Below are positions 32,402 through 44,211 of a stretch of 64,000 nucleotides of DNA, one piece after another. The translations under genes were made by a program, and so were the position numbers. Source of the stretch: Thamnidium elegans (lineage: Eukaryota; Mucoromycota; Mucoromycetes; Mucorales; Mucoraceae); the NCBI GenBank assembly GCA_025201345.1, contig JAIXMG010000002.1, positions 434,001-498,000 of the forward strand, given 5' to 3'. Under the pieces are notes generated by a model. It had not been told where the DNA came from and searched no databases. It was given only the letters and a program-made list of their open reading frames with translations. Numbering within the stretch: the stretch's first letter is position 1; each line of letters begins with the position of its first letter.

Positions 32402-33508
32402 ATGTATTTGGATGCATCTACCTTAGAAAACCCTAAAAAGGCTTCAAGAATTTGTTAAAGCATCAAACCCAAGCGCTACTCAGTAATGTGCCACACGATG
32501 CCCCGACTTCCACCAATGATGACTTTATGGAAATGGTGAATGTTGTATCCGTTGTTGACGAGGAGGGTATGTCTCCAAAAAGTGCCAAGCTCCGCCTCTT
32601 GACTCTGGCCACTAGCATGGATCAATTCAAGTCTAATGTTGTCGAAGGCATTGCTGATTTGTAAATATTGTAGTGTGGTAGAGAAAAGTGCGTCTAAGTA
32701 CTAATATCCTTCCTCATCTATTTTCATTGTAGGTTGGTGAAACTACCGTTTGACCCCATCGCAGACAAGAACCAATTTGGAGAAGTAGACGTACAAACCA
32801 GGTATTATGATCCATTGCTGTCGTCCATTGTGGCAGATACTACGAGGAAGGTTGTATTACGATGGCCAAACAAGGAGGTCACAATAACCACTGGCATTCG
32901 TCCGGACGCCATTGTATCTACCTTGGTCCAACGTGCATTCGGGCAATCCCTTGGTTTTGGAGAAGTCAAGCTTGGCGGTGACAACACCACCAATCATTCC
33001 CTTTGCTTGGACACGCTCAAGCTCGCCGTCTTGTCGCGCAACAGCGTCTTGAAGTATGACCATCCTATTCTCACTTTTCAAGTTAATGGTAAGAAGGAAA
33101 ATGTTGCTACAGTGTTTATGGATCATAACCATTTCACAATGCTTTGTAGGATTTCAATTAGTTTTTTATATGACACAAATGATACATAGCAGTTTCTTTA
33201 CCATGACAGAAATTGGCCGCATCATCCTGCCTGAAGCATTATCCTGCCTTCACTCATTCATCACACTGAAAAATATCCGTACGTTATTGCGCGTCACACT
33301 TTTGTTTTGGCATTGCTGTTACCAAGCAGATTCATCACCATCTGTCGTTGCACCTGCCAGCACGCCATCCCCCACATCCCCCAAAGTTGCATATCCAATC
33401 GACACCTCAACATTTTCTCCTTCTGTAAGTCCCCATACCACACAATTATTCCAGATGATTAACAATACCACCTCGAAGTATCGTGACTGTAGCATCCAAT
33501 ATAAATAA
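32402..33508 (+). pseudogene. Third PD-(D/E)XK-like family member, best preserved
   Basis: Exons: about 32402-32660, 32733-33088, 33150-33508. The first exon starts MYLDASTLENPKK and needs a frame change near an A5 run at about 32437 to continue as FKNLLKHQTQALLSNVPHD, so the copy is either a pseudogene or starts further in. The core shows RPDAIVSTLVQR and then SLGFGEVKLGGDN, matching the P-D...E-x-K signature of PD-(D/E)XK nucleases. After intron 2 come FQLVFYMTQ and FTMTEIGRIILPEAL, then a Pro/Ser-rich tail. Exons 2 and 3 are duplicated in inverted orientation at 30442-30930. Function unknown; nuclease fold is inference from the motif spacing. Confidence 0.6.
32835..33323 (+). repeat. Right arm of the 489-bp inverted repeat
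   Basis: Plus-strand partner of 30442-30930. It lies entirely within exons 2-3 and intron 2 of the nuclease-family gene. Homology stops after GTTACC at 33323 and, on the other side, around GGCAGATACTACG at 32833. Confidence 0.9.
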
Positions 33509-34011
33509 AATTCATGCTATCAAATATATTTTTACGACTAAAAGTATTTGGACAAAGTGACCGAATAAAAAAAACCGATTTAGTATGACTTAAATTTATG
33601 TCTTGCATTTCTTCTCTCTGTCATTTTTTCATCAGACGTAATATATTCATCTACATATTGTATACTTGCTGGTTTGGTTGATATGAAATAAATGACGTTG
33701 ATTGTTAAATCGAAACTATTTAGTAAAATTGTGAATGAAAGAAAAATAGTCTTAGATAGTTGTGGATCTCAAATGGTTTTGTGCCTGTTCCAACATTTTC
33801 TTATTCATCTCAAATTAATTCAAAATCGTCTCATTAAAAATTTTATCTGCCTATTGAGAATTTTAAAAATCGCCTTTTTATTTAAAAAACCGCCCTTTAA
33901 TGTTGCGCTAACTGTATAACTATTCTAGTACAATTGAGGAAATAAACATGTATTTCTCTTTTTTACAAACACTGTGCTATGACAGACATAGTTTTTTTTT
34001 TTATTATTATT
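33509..34011. other. AT-rich intergenic region
   Basis: No gene seen. The interval is very AT-rich and separates the accessory island from the Sin1 gene, whose 3' end faces it. Confidence 0.45.
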
Positions 34012-36161
34012 TTACGCCCCTTTAGTTACTTGTACCAAAAATCTAATTCTACTACAAATCTCATCTAATTGATAAAAACTGGTTAATTAGGTTAGTTTTT
34101 TATATAAGCACACATAAACTTACTCGCTTCTTTTGCATTTTCAGCTTCCAAATCATATGTCTTGAAGTCTCTTTCTTTTAATATCATCACTTTGAAATTA
34201 GCCGGTGCTTTTTTACTTTGCTTACATGATCGCACTGCACTTGCATGAAATGAAGTCTAAAGAAAAAATAAAATAAATAAATATACTATTTTAAATACTT
34301 TCTCTCTCACTTACAGTTTTTACAGAATCAAACATGCCTTTATGTTCTGGTGGCATGAGATGAATATAATCTCCATCAATCGCTAATATATACATTTTTT
34401 TACTCACAAACATGGGCATCTTCCTACTGACAGTATACTTTTTATATTGAGAAAGTAAAGCATCATTGACATTGGTAGTAGATAATGGCGTATCCGTTGT
34501 AGAAAAATACATGGGTTGATTTACCTCTTCCTTTTTCCTTTTGATAGGTGATCTCCAGAGGTGAGTTGAGCTAGGTATAGCCAGTGTGGTTCCTTTCTTT
34601 GTCAAGGTTAAATCCGTAATTCCCTTCATACTTTCAACTGTTGTATCATTTGGTACAATGACTTTACTGTCTGCTATTGTCAACATATATTCATTGGGAT
34701 CTAATTTTCTCTTTCTGGAAACCAACTCTAATACATCCCCAATAAACATTTCAGCATAGACAGGTATAGCAGTAGTAGCCGAGACTTCTTCATTTGTCAT
34801 TAATTTGATGCGAAAGTATTTTAAGGGAGTCATAGGCATCGTTGCCTTTGTTAAAGTAGCCTTTGAGGAAGGTACAGGAACGGCTACGGTAGAAGGATCT
34901 GGTTGATTTTGTTGTTGAGAATTGATCAAGTGATTGGTCATGGTAGAAGCAATATCATCTTCTACGATATGGGTATCTATTACTTCATTTACAGTAGTTA
35001 ATTCATGATCAGTTTGAGCTTGCGATGCCTCCTTCTTCTTTTTCAACGTCTCTAAATCTGGTTTAGCTCTACCTATTCGCGCACGATCCAAATCATTTTG
35101 CTTTGCTTGTGTCTCTGTCGCTCTGCATAAGGCAAACTGATCAAACGACACACGACCAATATTTCTCGTCCGATCAATAGCCGGTAAATAATCTTCGATC
35201 TCTCCATCGTCTTCTGCTATAAATAATATCCATTCCGCTAAATCATATGCTGTTTCATCTAATTCAGGCTGCCTTTTTTCTTCAACATAATCATACAGTA
35301 TATATCCAATCACATCATCTGTGATAGCATCTGGTCGAACCACGACATAGATTGGTTTTTGAGGTTCGCTTGAATGTGGTAAATAAACACACAGTTTAAT
35401 CGATTTGCTCTCTCCTTTTCCAGACACAAACGAGTATTCTGCAAACGGATTTTCAGCCGCCATAGCCTTTTCTGCAATTAGTGCGGATAAAGCAGATGTG
35501 TTCTTATGTAAAACAACTGGTTTTTTGGTATATTCTAATTGACTAATACTATCTCCGTTATTTAAAAAGGGTGGGAAACTAGTCTCGTTATTCTCAATCG
35601 AAGAATGAGGCGAAGGATCAATAACTGAATCGACTGAAGGTTGTAACGAAGTCGTATGAAATGAACGACTTGCAGTTGCTGCAATAGCTGTTATTTTACC
35701 AACATCTTGTTTACTACAATATAGAAGAAGAAAAAAACTTTTTAAATATTTAAGTCATCATCTTGTTTATTTCCTCTATACCTTGAATTAGATACTTCAA
35801 TATCGTCATCTTCACTATCAGATTCCTTTCTTGTTTCTGTTTGAGCAGGATATCTGATATTGGTATAATTTGTTTTTAAAGTGGTTTGCTGCTGAGGTTT
35901 ACGTTGACGATAGTTACGTTTTTTTGTACGTGGACTGCAATTAATTTTTCCATTATATTCGTTTGTTGTACTTGATAAACCATCGTACACAGGTGAATAG
36001 CAGTATTGCATTTCAGGATAAATGGGTGCGGCTAAACGAACGTAATCATCAGACATGACGGTGGGAGGAAACGTAATGATACGTTCAGCTCGTTCTTCTA
36101 CACGTAAAAATTTTATTCGACTGGTATGTATCAAGTATAAAGGATCTGTTATGAGTGACAT
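34012..36161 (-). CDS. SIN1: TORC2 subunit Sin1 (Avo1/MAPKAP1 family)
   Basis: Four exons: 35782-36161, 34315-35713, 34124-34256, 34012-34064 (654 aa). The N-terminus MSLITDPLYLIHTSRIKFLR matches the conserved Sin1 head. The CRIM domain, which recruits AGC-kinase substrates to TORC2, begins near residue 211 (ENPFAEYSFVSGKGESK). A Ras-binding-like region (about residues 420-510, FRIKLMTNEEVSATTAIPVY) follows, and a PH domain at the C-terminus (KKYTVSRKMPMFVSKKMYIL) spans the last introns. The donor of intron 1 is the GTATAG at 35781; reading through instead gives a stop within 13 codons. The start ATG at 36161 is preferred over an upstream in-frame ATG that would add a poly-Phe segment. Confidence 0.92.
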
Positions 36162-38314
36162 TATGCTTATTTGAAACTGTATATTAAAAAAAAAAAAGGG
36201 TATTTTGCTTTTTAAAATGGTAATTATGATTATAAAAATATTCAATTTTCAAAATCCGGTAACGAACTTGGTGTTACTTTCTCCTTTGACTCAAAAACTC
36301 TTTACTATGCAGGTGATTTACGATAACAGCAACACTTTGCTTCGTAAAGAAACTAAGACTATTTTATTTTGATCTTTTAAAAACCCATAGATACTTTTAT
36401 TATTCTTAAATGATCTACTCTTTTTATTACTACTCAGCGATAATAATAAAAGGAAATGCAAAATATGTTACCCAATACACGCTTAAAAAAAACCTACAGG
36501 AATTAATATCTTCGTCTCGATAATTACTCGAAACTCGGGTTTTTGGATTGATTAGAGTAGGTGTATATATTGCATTTAATAAGAGAAAAAAAGTATACTG
36601 CAAAGTGATTTTTTTTTCTTTATAACGATAAATGACACCATACTCCCGTAGTATATAAACTGACGATCCTGTTCGTACTACAATTCAGAGCGTTTCATAT
36701 TTCGGCTCGGGAAAAGACTAAATCAGTCTTTTCCGTGCGTAGCGGCACTAGAGTGGTTTTTTTTTAAAAAAAAAATCATTTGAGTTGACCAAAGTATTAT
36801 TTCTTTACTGTGTGTGTGCGTATAAAAAAAAGGGGTTGGGGTTGGGGTTGGGGTTTATTTTTGAAAAAGGCTACTATTCTAGACCTCGATGTAAACAATC
36901 AATTAGAAATTTCCAAACTAGTCGACTTGATAATATGCAAATTAAAAAACCCATTGTATTACACTATATTTCTAAATTACTTTGCTATTTCCGTTAGTTA
37001 AAAAAGAATTCTTTACATTTAAAATTCGCCAGCATATTTTATTCTTATTAACCGCCTCACGAAAAAAAAAAAGAAAAAAGTATATAAACAACGAACTGTT
37101 AAACGTGTATATCTTTTCTTTTTTGAATTAAACAAAAAAAAAAGCTTAACAGCGTAAAATCCGTTTCATGCGCTGAATTTTGTTTTTTGTTTTGTTTCGA
37201 GCTCCCTACGACATAAAAAAATTACTTCTCCCCCCCCCCCTTCTTCTGTCTTTGTGTACCCCTCTTTCTCTCTCTCTTTACAGTCTTTCCCTCCTGCTCT
37301 GTATTTACATAAAGAAAATACTCAAGGATTATTTTTTGTTTACGGATTGTTTGAAAAAAACCGGTTGTTTTTAGCATTCCCTAATAAAGGGTGCTTATCA
37401 AGTTACAAAATTACTATCGCCAAAGCACTACAGCATGTGATTTTGTTTATACCAGTTTAAAATGATCGGGAGTACGGAATACTTTTTGGACTGTAGGATA
37501 AAAGGTAATGTCGAGACGGATAAAATATTATCTTTTCTACTGGAAGTTTATATAATCTTGGGTCAAGTGTACTTGAGGCTTTAGAATTGATAAAGGGCCT
37601 TTTTTTTATGAAAAAAAGGGGAGTCAATGCGAGTTATTAGTATGCATATGACAAGTTGACAACACAACCCGTTGTTCAACATTCAACAAAGGGAGAGACG
37701 TACATACAAACGCTACGCGGGCTTTCGCATAACTATAAGCTAGGAGCAAGCAATTTTTGTCAATTTTTTTTTTTGACAAGAGCGGAGAAAGCATACAAAC
37801 ATACCCGATAAAATGTGGCAAAAAAAACGCAGGAATGACCTCATATACAAGAAGAAGCCATATAATGTGGCACACAAGTAAACAAATTATATCATTACAT
37901 CACTTTGATATCATTAAAAAGAAAGAAAAGAGGTACAGTAACCTATACAGGTGTTACTGTAACAATCAAAGTGATTATTTACTTAAAAACAGATGATAAC
38001 AACATTTGTAAACAGTTAAAGAGTATAATACTTTTTTTAAAATTATTGAAATATTACGATTTGAGTTTTATTTGCACATAAAAAAATAGAAAAAAAAAGT
38101 ATATACCGTATATGTATGTGGGGAAGAAGAAAGAAAAAAAAAGGGGGTAGTGTGTGGGGGAAAAAAAAAGAACCTATAAAAAAAAAGGGATTATAATACA
38201 AAGAAGTTGAAAAGGAAAAAGAGAAAAAAAACTTTTTTTTTTCTTTTTTTTTTTTATACATGAAATTTTTTTTTGATTTTTTTAGTGTGTGTGTGTTGTA
38301 CGTGTTTTCGTTAT
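36162..38314. other. 2.15-kb intergenic region
   Basis: No protein gene supported. It holds the Sin1 promoter, a fold-back segment with TATATAAA upstream and a T9 run downstream (about 36640-36768), a (GGGGTT)-like run at 36828-36852, a C10 run near 37231 and several CT- or A-rich tracts. Short frames here are read-throughs of low-complexity DNA. Confidence 0.45.
36828..36852 (+). repeat. (GGGGTT)4-type G-rich repeat
   Basis: Four consecutive GGGGTT units. Four G4 tracts with 2-nt loops are a textbook G-quadruplex-forming sequence, and they also resemble a short interstitial telomere-like repeat. Confidence 0.85.
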
Positions 38315-38499
38315 TTAAGGCTTTCTGAACTCGGTAAGTACAGGATATATAGCTTGGAAAGCCTGATAAATCTCTTCACGTACTTTAGCACCAGTTAAAA
38401 CAATCTTGCCAGATACGAAAATCAGCAAGACGATTTTTGGTTTTACCATACGATAAATGAGACCAGGAAATAATTCAGGTTCATACTATATACGTATTA

Positions 38500-38532
<33 letters not shown>

Positions 38533-39162
38533 TTTTTTGGGAAGGGGAGGTTTAGAAGAATAAAAAAAAGAAAAAGTAAAAGAATAAGTACTTACAGAAC
38601 TAAAGTGACCATGAGAGTATGCTAAACCTTCTAAACGAATAGGAAATTTAACATCACAGGAACCAACAATATTTTGAATCTTAAAGTCTGTAAATTTGGC
38701 TTGGAAACCTAATTTTTGAATAATACGAGCATATTTACGAGCAGCTAATTTGGAATCATCTTCTGATTTGGCACCAGTGACAACCATTTTACCTGAAGCA
38801 AAGATAAGTGCTGTAGTTTTGGGGTCACGAATACGCATAATCACTGCTGCAAAACGCTAACAATAAAAAATATTAGAATTTTTTGCTGTTGTTGTTTTGC
38901 AAATTGTTAAATTATAATACCTTGGGATTATACTCTGCATTACGAGCATGAAGTGCAATAGTCTTAAGATCCAAACGACAATCCAAATTCACAGTGGCCA
39001 CAATATTTCTTTATACAAAAAATTTAAAAAAAAACAAAAAGAAAAACAAAAAACACAATAAGTAAAACATGATCTTTAAGCACAATTTCCATAAAAAAAA
39101 AAAAAAAAAAAAAGAGTATAATGTTGATTTGGGTTGTTGAATTTATTGAATGTAATGTATTG

Positions 39163-39212
<50 letters not shown>

Positions 39213-39455
39213 TGTGATGCTAAGAAATAAAAAAAAAAAGGGAAAAAGAAAAAAAAGTTTTTTTACTTACTGTAATGTAGGTGTAATACCAGCTACGGCA
39301 TATGGATTGGCATCTCTACTTGGAGTTGGAGCATCTAAAGGAGCTGGAGTAGATGGTAAAGCAAATGGAGTTGAATTATGATTAGGAGTTGGAATAGAAG
39401 GTGTCTGCATAGCAGGTGTCTGCATTGAAGGTGTAGCAATATTAAATCCAGACAT
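38315..39455 (-). CDS. SPT15: TATA-binding protein
   Basis: Four exons: 39271-39455, 38921-39008, 38596-38856, 38315-38485 (234 aa; yeast TBP is 240). A short N-terminal tail rich in Thr-Pro repeats ([14 protein letters not shown]) precedes the bipartite saddle core, starting near [20 protein letters not shown]. Signature segments are [49 protein letters not shown] and [13 protein letters not shown], ending LTEFRKP. It is the general factor for all three nuclear RNA polymerases. Introns hold microsatellites: (CT)n followed by (GT)n near 39169-39217 and (AT)n near 38505-38531. Confidence 0.97.
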
Positions 39456-40497
39456 AATTAATAATAAAGGGTTTTGATTGGTTGATGAAATAAAAAAAAT
39501 TATAGAAAATTTTGGGGACATGGAATACTTTTTTGCTCGAGTATTTATACTTTTTTGAAATGTGGCTTAGATCTCGGATGTTTTTAATTCAACTTCCGAA
39601 ATCGGGGTTTCTACCTCCTTTAATTCACTCCTCTCTCTTTTTCACTCTCTCTTTTACTGCTCTCCTCTTGGTTAATAGGTCTTTTCTTGAAATGAAAAGA
39701 GACAAAGGATAACAAAAAAAAAATTAAAAAAAAAACACACACAAAAAAGAACGGGTTAAAAGTAAAGCCAGGTAAATGAAAAAAAAAATCTAAAAAAAAA
39801 ATAAAAGGAAAAAGAAAAAAAAAAAAAGAAAAAAAAAGGCCAACAATTTATAAAAAATTTCCCCTTTTTGGAGTACCAATCAAAACAAAGTACGAAGCTT
39901 CCAATTATGACCTTTTTACGTCATGCGCGAGCACACATTTTCGGGTAAATACCCTAGCCAATTACACAAAGTATTAGTGGCTAGGAAAATCTACCAATTG
40001 AATGAGTCTCCTGCTTTATAAAATGGGGGTTTTTTTTAGAGGAATTTGGGTCAGTATTGGCTCTATTTATTAGGAATGATAAAAAGTAACTACTTCAACA
40101 ATTTGATATACTACACACTCAATTTACTCAATTCGTAATCTTTTGGCAAAAGAAAAAAAAGTTACTAATAGGATAAATTACCACTGAATTAATTTTATAG
40201 CGGCACTCTTTCCTTTAGGTAAATATTTGAATTCAGAAATACCTTTTTGTTTTTCATGCAAAATTACTAAAAAATGTTGCTACTTTAAATGTTTTAGTAT
40301 AATACATCCTGCAGAAAAGAGAGATATTATTTAAACACTGCAATTAACTGAATAAGGAGTAATACCATTCTTTTTCCTTTGTGTAAACTTTTTTTTTTAA
40401 AGACCCGTCACTCCATTTTTTCTCTTTTTCTTTTTTAACTCCCTTTTTTTTTTTTGTTATTTTGTGCGGTTATCTTTTTCTTAACCCAAACAAGTAA
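39456..40497. promoter_or_regulatory. Promoter region between divergent TBP and VAM7-like genes
   Basis: No gene. A CRE-like TTACGTCATG lies near 39917, and a perfect 8-bp stem CCTAGCCA/TGGCTAGG at 39953-39960 and 39978-39985 follows a GGGT/ACCC pair. Long A-rich tracts (39710-39840) precede TBP. Both promoters must be here. Confidence 0.4.
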
Positions 40498-41649
40498 ATG
40501 AGCGAAGTAATTCAAGCTATATTTATAAGAGAAAGCGAAGTACGCAATACACCTAAACCTCATGTTGTATATAAAGTAGAAGTTCATGCCGCAGTTCGCA
40601 ACTGGGTAGTCTGGAAAAGATATTCCGAGTTTTACAAACTCGATTCGCAATTTAAAACTATATTTCCAAAGCAAGCAACACCCGTTCGTTTACCACCGAA
40701 AAGTTATTTCCCTTCTACATTTTCAGACCCAGAAAAGATCGAAGAAAGAAGAAGAGGACTAGAAGCATATTTAAGAACTATACTTAGCAATAGAGATGAC
40801 AGATGGCGTTTAACTGAAGTCTGGAAAGAGTTCTTATGTATACCAGTCGGAAGAAGTTTAGATGGCACTAGTTTTTACACATCAGAAAGTTGGTTAGATG
40901 AATTCACTACAATGTCAGCTACGGCACGTGAAATTCGTTCGTTGATCAATAAAAAAAGTACACATATGGCAAGAAACGAAATATCTGCTTCACACAATTG
41001 CTCAGTCCAAGCTAAAAAATTACTAATGAAACTATCATCAAGAATATCGAATTTAGAATCCGGATTAAATGGCAGTGGTATGTCTGATGGTGAATTAAGA
41101 AGAAGACAAGACATGTTGACCAGCTTAAAAGACGAAAAGGATTTATTAATGAAATTAGCAAGTACCGGTAGACAGGATCAAGATTTACTCTATAAATCTA
41201 CAAGCACATCGAATAATAATAGTAATAATAGTAATAATGCTGTAAGAAAATCACTATTAGGAGAGAATACAGGATTTTATGGTGAAGATCAGCAACAGCA
41301 GCAGGAATATCATCAACCAACACCCGTAATGAAGGAACAAATAGGAGGAAGAAGAGCATTTGGCGCCGCTGCCGTTCAAAGAAAAAAAGAACAATTAGCA
41401 AAAGAAACTGAAATCACTAGAGGTCTTGATAATGACGGTTTATTGATACATCAGCAACAAATTATGGGCGATCAAGATCAACAAGTACAACAATTTGGTT
41501 CCATTCTTGCTAGACAAAAGCAGCTTGGTATTAGTATTGGTCATGAATTAGAAAACCAAAATCAATTACTTGATGAGTTAGATGGTGACGTAGCAAGAAC
41601 TCAAACCAAATTGAAGTTTGCAAACAAGAAGCTTCAAAAGATAAAATGA
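40498..41649 (+). CDS. VAM7: Vam7-like PX-domain SNARE
   Basis: Intronless, 383 aa. Residues about 1-115 form a PX domain (VVWKRYSEFYKLDSQF, RLPPKSYFPS, RRRGLEAYLRTIL) that binds phosphatidylinositol 3-phosphate. A linker with N- and Q-rich stretches follows. The last 65 residues form a Qc-type SNARE helix (LGISIGHELENQNQLLDELD) with the central Gln expected for the ionic layer. There is no C-terminal membrane anchor, which matches yeast Vam7, the soluble SNARE of vacuole fusion. Confidence 0.88.
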   Translation: MSEVIQAIFIRESEVRNTPKPHVVYKVEVHAAVRNWVVWKRYSEFYKLDSQFKTIFPKQATPVRLPPKSYFPSTFSDPEKIEERRRGLEAYLRTILSNRDDRWRLTEVWKEFLCIPVGRSLDGTSFYTSESWLDEFTTMSATAREIRSLINKKSTHMARNEISASHNCSVQAKKLLMKLSSRISNLESGLNGSGMSDGELRRRQDMLTSLKDEKDLLMKLASTGRQDQDLLYKSTSTSNNNSNNSNNAVRKSLLGENTGFYGEDQQQQQEYHQPTPVMKEQIGGRRAFGAAAVQRKKEQLAKETEITRGLDNDGLLIHQQQIMGDQDQQVQQFGSILARQKQLGISIGHELENQNQLLDELDGDVARTQTKLKFANKKLQKIK

Positions 41650-41752
41650 GAACAATGAAAAAAAGGGAGGGGTGGGGGTTTTAAATAAAAATAAAAATAA
41701 ATTAATTTTTTTCACTCTTTTTCTCTTTTTTTTTTCTTTTTTTAAAAATAAC

Positions 41753-42819
41753 ATGGAACAACCAAAACAACCAACGTCTCATAAAGCACCTGGATTCGAA
41801 TTAGGTGTTTCTGAGGATCGCAATAAACGATGTCGTAGAACAATGGAAGATGCTCACACCTTCATCTTTAATTACATGGGTATTCCAAAGCAAGGTTTCT
41901 TTGCTATTTTTGATGGTCATGCCGGTAAAGCAACTGCTGAATGGTGTGGTGCCAATTTTGATAAAGTAATTTTTCTTTTCTTCCATTTAATCGTTTTAAC
42001 CATTTTAAAATAAACACTAAAAAAAAAAAACTATTTTAGGTACTTGCAAACGTCATTGAATCAAGTACTGACGAATCTGTACCGGAAATTTTAAACAAAG
42101 CCTTCTTGGCTGTAGATAATGAAGTCAATCAACGTGAAGGTAAATTTTCTGGGTGTACTGCTATTGTTGCTTATATTAAAGTTATTGATGAAAGGGTAAA
42201 CATAAAAAAACTTTCTTTTTTATACATACATTTGTACTCATTTCCTTTTTAAAAAAAATAGCGCATGTTGTATACGGGTAATGTAGGAGATGCACGCGCG
42301 GTTTTATGGTAAAACTATATTTACATATAATAATAAAAAAAAAAAAAAAAAAAAAAAAAACTAACTTTAAATTAAAGTCGTCAGAATAAGGCAGTTCGAC
42401 TTTCCTACGACCATAAAGGATCTGATTCACAAGAAGCTAAACGTATCATGGACCTTGGAGGATTTATGATGAACAATCGAGTGAATGGAGTATTGGCTGT
42501 AACTAGATCATTAGGAGACAGTGTTATGAAGGAATTTGTTGTTGGAAACCCTTTTACTACAGAAACAGAACTTGGTCCTAATGACGAGTTTTTAATTTTG
42601 GCCTGTGATGGTGTAAGTTTTTAAAAAGTTTTTACGTAGGAAAAAATAACTCATTTCTTATGTAATATATAGTTGTGGGATGTATGTGAAGATCAAGATG
42701 CAGTTGACCTCATCAAAGATATCAAAGATCCTCAAGTTGCTAGTCGAAAATTATTAGATCATGCTCTCGCTAATTTCAGTACTGATAACCTCAGTATCAT
42801 GGTTATTCGTCTCAGTTAA
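41753..42819 (+). CDS. PP2C-type protein phosphatase
   Basis: Five exons: 41753-41965, 42040-42195, 42262-42308, 42378-42612, 42673-42819 (265 aa). Metal-binding motifs of the PPM family are in place: [46 protein letters not shown] and [10 protein letters not shown]. The enzyme is a Mn2+/Mg2+-dependent Ser/Thr phosphatase. At 265 aa it is close to a bare catalytic domain, like small yeast Ptc enzymes. Exon 3 is 47 nt. Intron 3 contains an A26 run (42335-42360), which makes mis-splicing or slippage artefacts possible. Confidence 0.93.
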
Positions 42820-42978
42820 AAAAAAAACCAAGAGTCAATCATCATTATTACTCGTGTAAATTAATTTTATTCCCTTTTTCCTTTTCCTTTTTTTTTTATT
42901 TTATATACATATATTTTATACAGTTATTAAATCCCAAGAGAAAACAAAAAAATAGAATCCTTTTTTTATTTAATTATA

Positions 42979-43725
42979 TTATTGTACATCTTGGAATTCA
43001 CCTTCTATCACTCTACCTCCTCCGTTTTGCTGTAAAGGAACTTGTAATACTTGACCCGCAAATGTCACCAACTTAATATCCGTCAAACTTACATTACCTT
43101 CCACATCTACTTTAGCCGTTGCAACCAACACCGAATTAGGCGAATTCACTAAATCCAACTCCACCTTAATTTCATTATTACTACTTGATGTCTTAACAAA
43201 AGAAGCTCTCATCAATACTCTTTCCACCACTTGTTCTGGATGTATACCATGTTCAATCAGTATACATCGACCTTGCTCAGTTTGTGCCCATACCTCCAAT
43301 CTTCTTATCGCTTCCGTTTCAACCATTTGTTTTTCTTTGCCAAATACTTGCTGTTGTTGTATAAAATTAGTTATAAACTCGGGCCAGTCGGTACCAGTAG
43401 TACGCTCTAATTGCTTTTTAAAGCGCCAAGCTCGAAATGCAACAATAGCCGTCAGGCCACCGATACCTACAAGTAGAAAAGGTCCCAGAACCATAAGTGC
43501 AAGAATACTCGTACCTCCTACGGTTGCTATAGCTAAACCGCGTCCAATAGGTGACTGTAAAAGCTGTCGACGAAATGACATGTTACGCTGTTGTTGTGGT
43601 AAAAGCATTGCTATCGAAACGCGTTGCGTAGGTCGAATAAGTACTCGTTGCGTAACTAGACCTCTACTGAGTAAATATGTAGCAGGGCGTCGGAATCGTG
43701 CTGCTTGCTTTAGTGTCGTTAACAT
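42979..43725 (-). CDS. Predicted mitochondrial inner-membrane protein, function unknown
   Basis: Intronless, 248 aa. The N-terminus (MLTTLKQAARFRRPATYLLS...) is Arg-rich with few acidic residues for about 60 residues, typical of a mitochondrial targeting sequence. A hydrophobic segment follows (about residues 65-95, IATVGGTSILALMVLGPFLL, VGIGGLTAIVAF), probably one or two TM helices, then a hydrophilic C-terminal domain with several beta-strand-like stretches. I do not recognise the family. It converges on the phosphatase gene with about 160 bp between stops. Confidence 0.75.
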   Translation of the reverse strand: MLTTLKQAARFRRPATYLLSRGLVTQRVLIRPTQRVSIAMLLPQQQRNMSFRRQLLQSPIGRGLAIATVGGTSILALMVLGPFLLVGIGGLTAIVAFRAWRFKKQLERTTGTDWPEFITNFIQQQQVFGKEKQMVETEAIRRLEVWAQTEQGRCILIEHGIHPEQVVERVLMRASFVKTSSSNNEIKVELDLVNSPNSVLVATAKVDVEGNVSLTDIKLVTFAGQVLQVPLQQNGGGRVIEGEFQDVQ

Positions 43726-44071
43726 TTCGTTTAAAATGATTCGATAAAGAATAGAATGAAAGAGAAAAGAATAGGGTTATTTATTTATTTATTCATTTAT
43801 TTATTTTTTGGTTCACAGGGATTTTTATTTATTTTTTAGAGTTTGGGGGTTTCAAATAAATAATATGCAACAATGGTAGACAGGAGCTTTGCTTGTATAT
43901 TACCCTGTCTGCATGGCACTAAAAAATAACACGAAGTTGTGCGGACAAAGTACTTTCTCTTTACAAGGGATAAAAAGATTGAACTTTTTTTTTCAATTGG
44001 CTTTTTTAAAAAAAAAACCCCCCCCCCCCCGAAAGAATCCCCAGTGTTACTTAACTCTCGGGATTCAACTT

Positions 44072-44172
44072 CATCCATTACAGGCATATCGCAAATTAAA
44101 AAAAAATGTCGAGATCATCTTCCTCAACCTATTATTTAAATAATAAAAAAAGGTGAGTGATAATGACATTTA

Positions 44173-44211
<39 letters not shown>

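Noticed and set aside
36785..37001. Short overlapping frames through the GGGGTT run
   Set aside because: They translate simple repeats (GLGLGLG) and AT-rich spacer; no sign of coding.
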